DNA of 64,000 bases from Sphingomonas sp. BGYR3 (lineage in GTDB: Bacteria > Pseudomonadota > Alphaproteobacteria > Sphingomonadales > Sphingomonadaceae), in contig NZ_JANZNT010000002.1 in NCBI RefSeq assembly GCF_025153455.1, forward strand, positions 1-64,000, given 5' to 3'. The notes beneath the pieces are model-generated. The model ran no database searches and was not told the origin of the DNA. It saw only the letters and a list, made by a program, of their open reading frames with translations. Numbering within the stretch: position 1 is the first letter of the stretch; every line of letters begins with the position of its first letter. Positions 6,947 to 15,419 of this stretch are shown in pieces. Position numbers and translations under genes: made by a program.

Positions 6947-7626
6947 CTAACCTGCCATCTCCGGTCCAGAAGCGATGGTATGACGATGGCTGTGGCACCG
7001 CATTGGGGCTTGAACTGATTGGCGAGCGATGGTCGCTGCTCATCGTCCGGGAACTGATGTTCGGGGGACGGCGATTTTCCGAACTGCGCGCCGGTTTGCC
7101 GGGGATCAGCGCCAATGTGCTGACCCAGCGGCTGGAGGGGCTGGAACGGGTCGGCATCGTGGCGCGCCGCAAACTGCCGCCGCCTGCGTCGGTGCAGGTC
7201 TATGAACTGACGCCCTGGGGGCTGGAGGCGGAAACGCTGATCCAGGAACTGGGCCGGTGGGCGGTGCGATCCCCGATGCATGATCCGACGCTGCCCCTGT
7301 CCGCAGCGTCCATCATGATGAGTTTCCGGACCATGTATGACCATGACCGGGCGCGGGGAGAGGCGGCAAGGATCGGGTTCCGCATCGGGGCAGAGGGGTT
7401 CGTGATCGCCGTCGACGGCAAGCGCCTGACCACGCAGCGCGCGGAGCCGGAGGGGTGCGATCTGATCTTGGTGGTGCCCGACGCCATGGCGCTGGCGGCG
7501 ATCGTCTACGGCGGGCTGCCGGTGGTGGAGGCGGAGGGTGCGGGCATGGTAGCCGTGACCGGCGACCGCGACTTGTTGGCCCGGTTTATCGGCTGGTTTC
7601 CGCTGCCGGCCAAGATCGACGCTTGA
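6928..7626 (+). CDS. HxlR family transcriptional regulator with C-terminal SCP2-like domain
   Basis: Residues about 17-115 are a winged-helix HxlR domain (LGLELIGERWSLLIVRELMFGGRRFSEL in several motifs, then ISANVLTQRLEGLERVGIV and YELTPWG). The C-terminal 100 residues (FRIGAEGFVIAVDGKR, ILVVPDAMALAAIVYGG, AVTGDRDLLARF) resemble a sterol-carrier-like ligand-binding domain often attached to this subgroup. It is divergent from the DUF1428-VOC-SRPBCC operon and very probably controls it and itself. No other in-frame ATG or GTG is near, so the start at 6928 stands even though a candidate operator runs into the gene. Confidence 0.9.
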   Translation: MKLDKQTNLPSPVQKRWYDDGCGTALGLELIGERWSLLIVRELMFGGRRFSELRAGLPGISANVLTQRLEGLERVGIVARRKLPPPASVQVYELTPWGLEAETLIQELGRWAVRSPMHDPTLPLSAASIMMSFRTMYDHDRARGEAARIGFRIGAEGFVIAVDGKRLTTQRAEPEGCDLILVVPDAMALAAIVYGGLPVVEAEGAGMVAVTGDRDLLARFIGWFPLPAKIDA

Positions 7627-7668
7627 CCTTGGCCGCCCGGCTTCCCACTGACAGCGGGCAACAACGGA

Positions 7669-8679
7669 ATGATCATGGCCAGCATCCCCAACACCCAGCC
7701 CGACAGCCGCGACACGATCCTGATGAGCGCCCCCGACAAGATGGTGAAGGCGCGGGATGTATTCGGCATCGACAGCGACATGGAAGTGCCCGCGTTCAGC
7801 GAAGCGGACGAGCGGGTGCCCGATCTCGATCCCGCCTATGTGTTCGATCCCGACACCACGCTGGCGGTGCTGGCCGGTTTTGCCCACAATCGCCGCGTGA
7901 TGGTTCAGGGCTATCACGGCACCGGCAAATCGAGCCACATCGAACAGGTAGCCGCCCGCCTGAACTGGCCGTGCATCCGCATCAACCTGGACGCGCATAT
8001 CAGCCGCATCGACCTGATCGGGCGCGACGCCATCGTGCTGAAGGACGGGCAGCAGATTACCGAGTTTCGTGAAGGGCTGCTCCCCTGGGCGCTGCAGACC
8101 CCGACCGCGCTCGTCTTTGACGAATATGATGCGGGGCGCCCCGACGTGATGTTCGTCATTCAGCGCGTGCTGGAGACGGAGGGCAAGCTGACCCTGCTCG
8201 ACCAGAACCGGGTGATTCGCCCGAACCCCTGGTTCCGCCTGTTCGCCACCGCGAATACCGTCGGCCTTGGCGATACCAGCGGCCTCTATCACGGCACGCA
8301 GCAGATCAATCAGGGCCAGATGGACCGGTGGAACATCGTCGTCACCCTGAACTACCTGCCCGCCGCAACAGAGGCGCAGATCGTGCTCGCCAAATCGGGC
8401 GAATATGACAAGCCCGGCGGCAAGGAAGTGGTCGAGAACATGGTCCGCGTGGCCGACCTGACCCGCCGCGGATTCGTGAACGGGGACATTTCCACCGTGA
8501 TGAGCCCGCGCACGGTTATTACCTGGGCACAGAATGCCCTGATCTTTGGCGATGTCGGTTTCGCCTTCCGCCTCAGCTTCCTGAACAAATGCGACGAGGC
8601 GGAACGCCCGCTGGTGGCGGAATATTATCAGCGCGTGTTCGGCAAGGACCTGCCCGAAAGCGTGGTCGGCAAGAACTGA
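7669..8679 (+). CDS. cobS: CobS-like AAA+ ATPase, cobaltochelatase small subunit
   Basis: CobS forms the AAA+ motor that, with CobT and CobN, inserts cobalt into hydrogenobyrinic acid a,c-diamide. The protein has the family start [18 protein letters not shown], a Walker A ([10 protein letters not shown], about residue 82), a Walker B ([10 protein letters not shown]) and [22 protein letters not shown], the sensor I/specificity region. At 336 aa it is full length. ATG codons at 7669 and 7675 are both possible. CobT, its obligate partner, is not next to it: a halogenase follows on the same strand. Confidence 0.93.
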   Translation: MIMASIPNTQPDSRDTILMSAPDKMVKARDVFGIDSDMEVPAFSEADERVPDLDPAYVFDPDTTLAVLAGFAHNRRVMVQGYHGTGKSSHIEQVAARLNWPCIRINLDAHISRIDLIGRDAIVLKDGQQITEFREGLLPWALQTPTALVFDEYDAGRPDVMFVIQRVLETEGKLTLLDQNRVIRPNPWFRLFATANTVGLGDTSGLYHGTQQINQGQMDRWNIVVTLNYLPAATEAQIVLAKSGEYDKPGGKEVVENMVRVADLTRRGFVNGDISTVMSPRTVITWAQNALIFGDVGFAFRLSFLNKCDEAERPLVAEYYQRVFGKDLPESVVGKN

Positions 8680-8723
8680 CGTGCGGCCGAGCGAACCGCT
8701 TGGCGACCACCGCATGACACCCT

Positions 8724-10271
8724 ATGCCTGATGGCATGGTGCAGCGTTCGATCCTGATCGTCGGCGGCGGCGCGGCGGGCTGGCTGACCGCCGCCTATCT
8801 GGCCCGGCATTTCGATCTGGCGCGCAATCCGCGCGTTGCCATCACCGTGCTGGAATCGCCCGATATCGGCATCATCGGGGTGGGTGAGGGCAGCTTTCCC
8901 ACCATCCGCAACACGCTGCGCTTTCTGGGCGTGGACGAGGCCGCGTTCGTCCGCCGGTCCAGCGCGACGTTCAAACAGGGGATCCGGTTCGACAACTGGC
9001 TGCACGCCCCGGCGGGCGGGCGCCAGCACAGCTATCTCCATCCGTTCGAAGCGCCGTTCGATGCGGAGGGCAATCAGAGCCTGGTCGAATACTGGCTGCT
9101 GGAGGACGCGGGCACGCGCGCGCCCTTTGCAGAGGCCATGACGATCCAGAACCGCGTGGCCGCCGCCCAGCGTGCGCCCAAACAGGCGGGCGAGGGGGAT
9201 TTCGAAGGGCCGCTCAGCTACGCCTATCATTTCGACGCCCATCGCCTGGCCGAGGTGCTGGCCGACCGTGCGCGCGAACTGGGCGTCCGTCACTTGAGCG
9301 GTGCACTGGCACAGGTGGTGCAGGACAGCGAAAGCGGTGCGATCGACCATGTGGTCTGTACAGTCAACGGGCGGCTGTCTGCGGACCTCTATGTCGATTG
9401 TACCGGATTTCGGGCCGAGCTGATCGGCCGGGCGATGGACGCCCCGTTCCGCAGCGTTCGCGACACCCTGTTCGTCAACCGCGCGCTGGCGTGCAAACTG
9501 CCGCACGGGCACCCGGGCGAGCCGCTGGACAGCTATACCATCGCCGCTGCCCATGCAGGCGGCTGGATTTGGAATATCGGCCTTGCCGGTGCGCGCGGGC
9601 TTGGCTGCGTCTATTCCGGCGACCATCTGGACGAGGATGCGGCGGCGGCCGTGCTGGCGACCTATACTGGCGGGCGCAGCCGTGATGTGGAGGTGCGCAG
9701 CATCGGCTTTGATGCCGGGTATCGGACCACGCCCTGGGTGAAAAACTGCGTTGCCGTGGGCCTGGCCGGCGGGTTCCTGGAACCGCTGGAATCGACTGGT
9801 ATGGTGATGATCGAAACCGCCGCCGCGATGATTGCGGAGCTGCTGCCCCTCAACGGCTCGGTTGCCGGCCCCGCCCGCCGGTTCAACGAACGGATGCAGG
9901 CGCGGTACGACAATACGGTCGCATTCCTGAAGCTGCATTATTGCCTGAGCCGCCGGAACGAGCCGTTCTGGCGTGACAATGTCGATCCGTCATCGGTGCC
10001 CGAACGGCTGCGCGAATTGCTGGACGAATGGCGTTACCGGCCGCCCGGCCGGTTCGACTTCATCCTCGACCTCGATAGCTTTGCCTGGTTCAACTATCAG
10101 TACATTCTGTACGGCATGGGCTTTGCGACGGATCTGTCGCCGCAGAGCGGGGACTATGCGGATCAGGAGGGCGCACGGCGGCAGTTTGAGCGGATCGCGC
10201 GCTATGGCGCCCGTGCCGCCCGCGAACTGCCGGGCCATCGCGAATTGATCGACAGTTTTCACGCCGCCTGA
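8724..10271 (+). CDS. Flavin-dependent tryptophan-halogenase family protein
   Basis: The FAD-binding motif GGGAAG is at residues 14-19. A lysine at position 84 (SATFKQGIRFDNW) matches the catalytic lysine that forms lysine chloramine or guides HOCl in PrnA/RebH. The C-terminal part has FLEPLESTG, holding the expected catalytic glutamate. The WxWxIP signature appears as WIWNIG at 281-286, with glycine in place of proline. At 515 aa the length is normal. The substrate is unknown and no flavin reductase or biosynthetic cluster is next to it. In sphingomonads such genes often accompany TonB receptors, but none is here. Confidence 0.88.
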   Translation: MPDGMVQRSILIVGGGAAGWLTAAYLARHFDLARNPRVAITVLESPDIGIIGVGEGSFPTIRNTLRFLGVDEAAFVRRSSATFKQGIRFDNWLHAPAGGRQHSYLHPFEAPFDAEGNQSLVEYWLLEDAGTRAPFAEAMTIQNRVAAAQRAPKQAGEGDFEGPLSYAYHFDAHRLAEVLADRARELGVRHLSGALAQVVQDSESGAIDHVVCTVNGRLSADLYVDCTGFRAELIGRAMDAPFRSVRDTLFVNRALACKLPHGHPGEPLDSYTIAAAHAGGWIWNIGLAGARGLGCVYSGDHLDEDAAAAVLATYTGGRSRDVEVRSIGFDAGYRTTPWVKNCVAVGLAGGFLEPLESTGMVMIETAAAMIAELLPLNGSVAGPARRFNERMQARYDNTVAFLKLHYCLSRRNEPFWRDNVDPSSVPERLRELLDEWRYRPPGRFDFILDLDSFAWFNYQYILYGMGFATDLSPQSGDYADQEGARRQFERIARYGARAARELPGHRELIDSFHAA

Positions 10272-10286
10272 CGGCTGGCCCGACGG

Positions 10287-10306
10287 CGCATCCGGTTCAG
10301 GATGCG
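10287..10306. terminator. Small dyad between convergent genes
   Basis: CGCATCC and GGATGCG pair around GGTTCA, covering the stop codon of the minus-strand antiporter gene, 16 bases after the halogenase stop. There is no T-run, so it is a weak candidate for a shared transcription stop. Confidence 0.3.
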
Positions 10307-11679
10307 GGCATCGCGGCACGATCATCGCCATCGGCAAGGCTGCCCAGTTCCCCGCTGGCGCGGGCCTGGCGGCCATAGACCAGTTCGAACAGCGGCCCTG
10401 CCATCACGGTCGTGACGATCGCCATCAGGACCATCATGGCGAACAGGGTGGGGCCGATAATCCCCTTTTGCAGGCCGATATTGATGATGATCAGCTCCAT
10501 CAGGCCGCGCGCGTTCATCAATGCGCCGATCCCCATGGCGGTGCGGTTGTCCTCGCCCGCCAGTCGCGCGGCCAGCCAGCACGCGCCGAATTTTGCCGCG
10601 ATGGAAACGGCCAGGATGCCCAGCGCGATCAGCAGCAGGGTGGCGTTGTTCACCATGTCCAGCCGCGTGTTCAGCCCCGAATAGGTGAAGAACATCGGCA
10701 GCAAAAACACGACGGTCATGGGTTCGACCTTGCGCTTCAACTCCTCGACGAACCGGCCACGTGGCATGCAGGCCCCCAGCAGGAATCCGCCGAACACGGC
10801 ATGGATGCCGACCGCGTCCATGACGAAGGCGGACAGGGCATAGAGCATCAGCGTGACGGACAGGATGCCGTGGCTCATCTGACCCTGCCGTTCGACAACG
10901 GTGCCCAGCGGGGCAAGCAGCCGGCGCCCGAACAGCAGCATGAACGCGGCAAAGCTGACGCCGCCAATGATGGCCAGCAGGGCAACGCCCGGCCCGCCGC
11001 CAAAGGTCGCCAGCACGATCGCCAGGATGCACCAGGATGCAGCATCGTCGAACGCGCCCGCGGTCAGCGACAGGGTGCCGAGCGAACTGTTGGCCAGCCC
11101 GCGTTCGTTGATGATCCGCGCCAGCATGGGGAAGGCGGTCAGCGCAATGCACGCGCCCATGAACAGCGTGGCGTTCAGCCGGCTGATCCCATCGGCGAAC
11201 AGGCCCGGCACGGTCAACAGGAACGGCGTGATCAGGAACGCGAACAGGAACGGTGCCCCGATCCCTGCCGCCGAGACCCCGGCGGCGCTTTTCGCCTTGG
11301 ACTGGAAATGGTCGAGCCGCAGCGTCGTGCCGACTAGAAACATGTACAGGCCGACCCCGAACTGCGCGCCGACATACAGGACGTTGCGCGTCTCCTTTGG
11401 AAACAGCGCGCCCTGAATTTCGGGGAACACAAGGCCGAACAGCGACGGGCCCAGGATGACGCCCGCGATCATTTCGCCCACCACCTGTGGCTGGCCGAAC
11501 AGCCGCCGGGCCAGCCAGCCGACGATGCGGCAGGTGGCGAGGATCACCGCGATCTGCAGGAAGAAGTGGATTGAATAGTCGGAAGGGGCAAAGCTCTTGG
11601 CCGCATCGACCGCAGGACCGTGCGCGTTCAGCACATCCCCCGCGACCCGCCACAAATCCGCGAACCAGTCCGCGATCAT
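10297..11679 (-). CDS. CPA2-family cation:proton antiporter (Kef-type)
   Basis: A 460-aa, very hydrophobic inner-membrane protein with about 12 transmembrane segments after a 40-residue periplasmic or amphipathic start. Recognisable family pieces are FGQPQVVGEMIAGVILGPSLFG near residue 65, AFDDAASWCILAIVLA with the ion-binding Asp-Asp pair, and MGIGALMNARGLMELIIINIG. There is no C-terminal TrkA-N domain, unlike KefB/C. It should exchange Na+ or K+ for protons. The ATG at 11679 is chosen over the upstream TTG because GGGAGGG lies just ahead of it. Confidence 0.9.
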   Translation of the reverse strand: MIADWFADLWRVAGDVLNAHGPAVDAAKSFAPSDYSIHFFLQIAVILATCRIVGWLARRLFGQPQVVGEMIAGVILGPSLFGLVFPEIQGALFPKETRNVLYVGAQFGVGLYMFLVGTTLRLDHFQSKAKSAAGVSAAGIGAPFLFAFLITPFLLTVPGLFADGISRLNATLFMGACIALTAFPMLARIINERGLANSSLGTLSLTAGAFDDAASWCILAIVLATFGGGPGVALLAIIGGVSFAAFMLLFGRRLLAPLGTVVERQGQMSHGILSVTLMLYALSAFVMDAVGIHAVFGGFLLGACMPRGRFVEELKRKVEPMTVVFLLPMFFTYSGLNTRLDMVNNATLLLIALGILAVSIAAKFGACWLAARLAGEDNRTAMGIGALMNARGLMELIIINIGLQKGIIGPTLFAMMVLMAIVTTVMAGPLFELVYGRQARASGELGSLADGDDRAAMPAS

Positions 11680-11841
11680 GTTCCCTCCCAAGCCCTATCT
11701 TCGATCCGCCCGACCCTTGCCGGACCGGTGCGCCGATGCTTGGGCCATGCCAAGGGTTGCCCTGCAAGCCTGAAAGTTCGCGGCACCGGTCGGCGGGCGA
11801 ACGATTTCGGGCGATGCACGACGCTGTGTTGCCGGGCCGCC

Positions 11842-11856
11842 ACATTGTAGTAATGT
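11842..11856. promoter_or_regulatory. Candidate antitoxin operator palindrome
   Basis: ACATT-GTAGT-AATGT is a 5-bp inverted repeat in an unusually AT-rich patch about 40 bases ahead of the antitoxin gene. Phd/YefM antitoxins repress their own promoters through short palindromes of this type. Confidence 0.4.
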
Positions 11857-11894
11857 AGGTTCAATTTATCGCTATCATCGGGAGTGCCGGATCG

Positions 11895-12134
11895 ATGAAA
11901 CTGATCACCGCACGCGCGTTCAATCAGGACGTGACCGCCGCCAAGCGACTCGCCCTGGCCGAACCGGTGTTCGTGACGGATCGCGGCCGGCCGACCCATG
12001 TCCTGCTGTCCATCGCCGCCTATCGCCGCATGGCGGGGGAGGAGGACATCGTCACCGATCTGCTGGCGGCAGAGCCGGGCGCGGCGGCGCTGGATGCCGC
12101 CCATCTGGCCGCAGCGATGCACCCGGCGGGCTGA
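11895..12134 (+). CDS. Phd/YefM-type antitoxin
   Basis: A 79-aa protein with the prevent-host-death pattern: the N-terminal AFNQDVTAAKRLA helix, VFVTDRGRPTHVLLSIAAYRRM, then an acidic and alanine-rich tail. The N-terminal half is the dimeric DNA-binding domain and the tail normally wraps the toxin. The ribosome site GGGAG is 12 bases ahead of the ATG. The PIN gene starts 6 bases after its stop, the usual toxin-antitoxin arrangement. Confidence 0.85.
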   Translation: MKLITARAFNQDVTAAKRLALAEPVFVTDRGRPTHVLLSIAAYRRMAGEEDIVTDLLAAEPGAAALDAAHLAAAMHPAG

Positions 12135-12140
12135 CCGGTC

Positions 12141-12635
12141 ATGTTCCTGATCGATGCGCCGATCCTGCTCGCCCTGCGCGAATCCCGGCGGGGCGGCTCG
12201 TCCGCAGTATCCGCCTGGGCCGGCCGGACGCCGCGGCACCGCATGTTCGTCTCTGCGGTGACGCTGATGACGCTGTATCGTGCGGCCGCAATTGCGGGCG
12301 ATCGCTCGGCGGCAGAGGGCGGGGCGTGGCGCGAATGGCTGGACGGTCCGGTCAGCACGGCGTTCGATGGCCGCATCCTGCCTGTCGATCCGGCCGTGGC
12401 CCGCCGCCGGGCGCGGCTGGCGCTGAGCGATGATGCCGACGCCCTGATTGCGGCAACCGCGCTGGAACACGGGTTGACGCTGGTGACCGGGCGGACGGCC
12501 GCATTTCGGGGCGCGCGCCTGAAACTCCTCGATCCCGCGCGTCAGGACATGGCGGGCGATGGGGACGAGGGCGATTGGCAACAGGCCGCGCGCAGCGGCT
12601 CCCGCTGGCTGAAAACCCTGTTCGTGCGGGGATGA
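12141..12635 (+). CDS. PIN-domain protein (VapC-like toxin, degenerate active site)
   Basis: The layout is that of VapC: MFLIDAPILLAL at the start, SAVTLMTLYRAAA after 38 residues, DADALIAATALEHGLTLVTGRTAAF near 98-122. VapC toxins are Mg2+-dependent RNases using four acidic residues. Here Asp5 and Asp100 are present, but the glutamate expected near 44 is Thr and the aspartate expected near 121 is Ala, with the neighbouring Asn replaced by Arg. It also carries an extra tail of some 30 residues. It is probably not an active nuclease, though the pair is still intact. Confidence 0.8.
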   Translation: MFLIDAPILLALRESRRGGSSAVSAWAGRTPRHRMFVSAVTLMTLYRAAAIAGDRSAAEGGAWREWLDGPVSTAFDGRILPVDPAVARRRARLALSDDADALIAATALEHGLTLVTGRTAAFRGARLKLLDPARQDMAGDGDEGDWQQAARSGSRWLKTLFVRG

Positions 12636-12730
12636 CTGGCGGTGCAACGCCCCCGTTCGGTTGGTCCTCGCCGGTCGACATCAAACCGGTCTGCGGTTAG
12701 CCTTGCCATCCTTGGGGGGCAGGAGCGCAC

Positions 12731-13564
12731 ATGATCAGAGCCGTCATCGCCGCAATGTCCTGGTTGGTTGTAGCTGCGGTGGCGACCGATGATGCAGGCG
12801 CGCAGCAGGCCATCCCCAATTCGCCCGGATGGCAAATGGCCTATGAGGCGGACATGTGCGTGTTGTCGCGCGCTTATGCGACGAAATCGGGCGAGTTCGT
12901 GTTTGGTATCCGGTCCACCCTGCCGGGTGTGGACATGGTCGGGCTGCAGATTGTCACTGAAGGCATGACCAGCCGGAAAAGGGAACGTCAGCTGGCCACG
13001 ATCAGTGTTCCGGGCCAGGACCAGCTCTGGCAGGGAGAGGTCACGTTATGGCCTGCGCCAAAGCTCAAACAGACCCTGATCCTGGGCAGTGTGCCGCGAA
13101 CCTTGCTGACGCCGATTGCGGCGGCACAGGAGGTGACGATTGCCGTGGCGGGTCAGGAGCCTGTCACGCTCCCTATTTCGGCTGCCAAACAGGCACTGAA
13201 GGCGCTGGAGGCTTGCGAGGCCGATTTTGCAAAGACGCTGGGCATTGACGCGGCCCAGTCAATGAATGTCAAAACACCTGCAGAGCCGGCCAAGACTGTC
13301 GGTGACTGGATCCGGTTCGAGGATTATCCGAAGTCCGCCCTGCAGGCCGGCGTGGGCGGAACAGTCTCGATCCTTTGGGAAGTCGATAAACAGGGCAAAA
13401 TTGCCTCGTGCCGGACGATCAAGACATCCGGGCGCGAAGACCTGGACAAGGCCGCCTGCGATGCGCTTATGAAGCGGGCGCGGTTCAACCGGCCGGCGCT
13501 GGATGCCGCCGGCAATCCGGTGGCAAGTTATGGCACGCGCCAGGTCGTCTGGGCGATCCCCTGA
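12731..13564 (+). CDS. Secreted protein with C-terminal TonB-like domain
   Basis: Residues 1-25 form a signal peptide (cleavage likely after AGA). The middle 150 residues show no known motif but contain a few cysteines. Residues about 190-277 form a TonB C-terminal domain: FEDYPKSALQAGVGGTVSILWEVDKQGKI, CRTIKTSGREDLDKAACDAL and the RFNRPALDAAGNPV end. There is no membrane anchor beyond the signal peptide and no proline-rich spanner, so it is unlikely to be an energy transducer. It more likely uses the domain for periplasmic binding. Confidence 0.75.
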   Translation: MIRAVIAAMSWLVVAAVATDDAGAQQAIPNSPGWQMAYEADMCVLSRAYATKSGEFVFGIRSTLPGVDMVGLQIVTEGMTSRKRERQLATISVPGQDQLWQGEVTLWPAPKLKQTLILGSVPRTLLTPIAAAQEVTIAVAGQEPVTLPISAAKQALKALEACEADFAKTLGIDAAQSMNVKTPAEPAKTVGDWIRFEDYPKSALQAGVGGTVSILWEVDKQGKIASCRTIKTSGREDLDKAACDALMKRARFNRPALDAAGNPVASYGTRQVVWAIP

Positions 13565-13631
13565 AATCCGAAAGCTGCTCATCGCTCGTTCAGTTGTTCC
13601 AATCCATCGTCGAACGGAGAGGAGAGGTGGG

Positions 13632-14912
13632 ATGATGGCACGGTTGGCGATGGGCGTTTGGATCGCACCGGCGGCAATGCTGCTGACCGGGTGCACCTTT
13701 CCGGACATGGAGCCGCAGGGCTATGCCCCGCCCCCGGCTGTCGGCGAGTTCGGGCAGGATGCGGCGGACTATGCCTGGATCGACCGGGCGGATGCGCTGT
13801 GGGATGCGATCGGTCAGGCGCCGCCGGATTTCACGCTGGCCAGCGGCGATGGCGACGACCAGTGGGTGTGGGTCACCGCAGACGGCTATTGGGTGATTAC
13901 CGAGCCGGTGGGACGCGATGGCGTGCGCGGCTATTATTTCGAACCGGGCGCGACCCTGCCGTTTCTGGTCCGCGATGTGGATACCAGCTATGGGTTTACC
14001 GGTGACCGGCTGGCGGTGGTGTACGGCCGGGATGGCCGCGTGTCGGATGCCATCCCTTCACCGGTGGAACGGGCGGATGCCATCGGTCTGTTGCGGCGCG
14101 GCGCGATGCTGCGCGAGGCGGCGGACGGACAGGGGCGGCGTGGCCGGGTGCAGCCGGAGCTGTGGGCCGGCAGCGCGCCGATCCTGTGGAACAGCTTTGC
14201 CACCTGGGACTTTGGCTACGCCGCCGATCCGCTGTGGGGCAGCTATCGCAATTCGCCCCGCAGCCGCGCCGACCGCGAACGCTGGCGGTTCGAACGTGAG
14301 GAACGCCGCGCCCGTGCCGAGGCGTTCCGCGAATGGCGCGGGCGTCAGTTCATGGGGGATCCACCGCCAATCCTGGCCCGACCTGGCCGACCGCGTCCCG
14401 ACGGTCGGCCGCCCCGGCCCGGTGATGGCGCCGGTGCCGGACCGCCCCCGCCGCTTTATGCCAATCCCGACCCGGTGCGTCGTCCAGTGCGGCGGGAGGA
14501 TGCGCTACGCCCCGACCGGCCGGAACGCGCGCCGATCATCCGGCCGGCCCGGCCGGTGACCCAGCCGGGCGCGGCAGAGGCCATTCAGCGGCAACCGCGC
14601 CAGGAAATGCCGGGCCGCCGCCCCGCCCCGGTTGCCGGACAGCCTCAGCGCCAGCAGTGGTCTGCGCCGCCGCCCGCCGCCGCCACAGGCCGGGCGCAGC
14701 CGACCCGGCCGCTCTATTCGCCAGATCGCGCGGCCGGGCGCGCGACCGGGCGGCCAACGACACCGATGGTCCGACCCGCCGCTCCCACGCAGAGCGCGCC
14801 GCCACCACCACCCCCGCCGCCGCGCGCGGCTCCCCCGCCGCCGCCGCCACCGCCGCCACCGCCCAGGATCATGGAAGCGCCCACCCTGTCGCCGGAATTG
14901 CGGGCGGACTGA
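13632..14912 (+). CDS. Proline-rich lipoprotein, 426 aa
   Basis: A signal peptide ends in the lipobox LLTGC, so the mature protein should be lipid-anchored. Residues about 20-230 are a folded region rich in W, D and G (DDQWVWVTADGYWVITEPVGRDG and WGYAADPLWGSYR-like stretches). From about 235 it becomes Arg/Glu-rich, then a long Pro/Arg region that ends in two runs of 8-11 prolines before MEAPTLSPELRAD. The start at 13632 follows a GGAGAGGAGAGG ribosome site. The tail looks suited to spanning peptidoglycan. I recognise no family and no enzymatic residues. Confidence 0.72.
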   Translation: MMARLAMGVWIAPAAMLLTGCTFPDMEPQGYAPPPAVGEFGQDAADYAWIDRADALWDAIGQAPPDFTLASGDGDDQWVWVTADGYWVITEPVGRDGVRGYYFEPGATLPFLVRDVDTSYGFTGDRLAVVYGRDGRVSDAIPSPVERADAIGLLRRGAMLREAADGQGRRGRVQPELWAGSAPILWNSFATWDFGYAADPLWGSYRNSPRSRADRERWRFEREERRARAEAFREWRGRQFMGDPPPILARPGRPRPDGRPPRPGDGAGAGPPPPLYANPDPVRRPVRREDALRPDRPERAPIIRPARPVTQPGAAEAIQRQPRQEMPGRRPAPVAGQPQRQQWSAPPPAAATGRAQPTRPLYSPDRAAGRATGRPTTPMVRPAAPTQSAPPPPPPPPRAAPPPPPPPPPPPRIMEAPTLSPELRAD

Positions 14913-14939
14913 ACGGGGCCGATGTGGCGACACCATGTC

Positions 14940-14961
14940 GGGGCATCCCTGCGGATGCCCC
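14940..14961. terminator. Hairpin between convergent genes
   Basis: GGGGCATCC and GGATGCCCC form a 9-bp stem with a CTGC loop in the 50-base gap between the lipoprotein gene and the minus-strand HELVH gene. It can act in either direction, with AAAA on the + strand just beyond. Confidence 0.55.
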
Positions 14962-14962
14962 G

Positions 14963-15418
14963 TCAAAAGGGCAGGATGCCGCGATATTGTTCCAGCGGCG
15001 GGGCGCCGGGGACGGCGATCCCCTGTTTCAACAGAAAGATATGGCGGACGATCTCCGCCTGTTGTTCGATGCCGTACCGGTCCAGCGTCCAACCGGGTTT
15101 CAGGGTATAGCTGTACCGGCAGAACGGATGGCGGCGGAGCGGCAGGAACATGCCCTGCTGATGCTGCCACACATGCACCAGTTCGTGGACGAACAAGCCC
15201 TGCAGATGCGGGGCCGCACAGCCGAAATCGTCGCAGTAAAGCCCGCCGCCGGGATGGAAATGGATGGTGCCCAGCGGCGCCATGGTGACGCGGCGTGGCT
15301 GAAAGAACGCCCATTTGCGGTTGGCGACCCGGGCCGCGCCGTAATCCAGCGCATCGCCAAAAACCGTGCGGGCGAGCGCGATTTCCTGATCCGTCAGCGG
15401 CCGGGCGGGTCCGCCCAT
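14963..15418 (-). CDS. HELVH-motif metalloprotease-like protein ('vgr-related' of sphingomonads)
   Basis: A 151-aa cytosolic protein with HELVHVWQHQQG at about residues 85-96. HExxH is the zinc-binding and catalytic pattern of gluzincin-type peptidases, here inside LQGLFVHELVHVWQ as in DUF4157-like proteins. A later glutamate (IEQQAEIVRH) could be the third ligand. I recall this family being annotated as 'vgr related protein' in Sphingomonas, without demonstrated function. The start at 15418 (MGGPARPLTD) immediately follows the stop of the PH-domain gene upstream, so the two are probably co-translated. Confidence 0.72.
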   Translation of the reverse strand: MGGPARPLTDQEIALARTVFGDALDYGAARVANRKWAFFQPRRVTMAPLGTIHFHPGGGLYCDDFGCAAPHLQGLFVHELVHVWQHQQGMFLPLRRHPFCRYSYTLKPGWTLDRYGIEQQAEIVRHIFLLKQGIAVPGAPPLEQYRGILPF

Positions 15419-15419
15419 G

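Noticed and set aside
12141..12635. Full mobile island around the toxin-antitoxin pair
   Set aside because: No integrase, attachment repeats or composition change beyond the AT-rich operator patch were seen.
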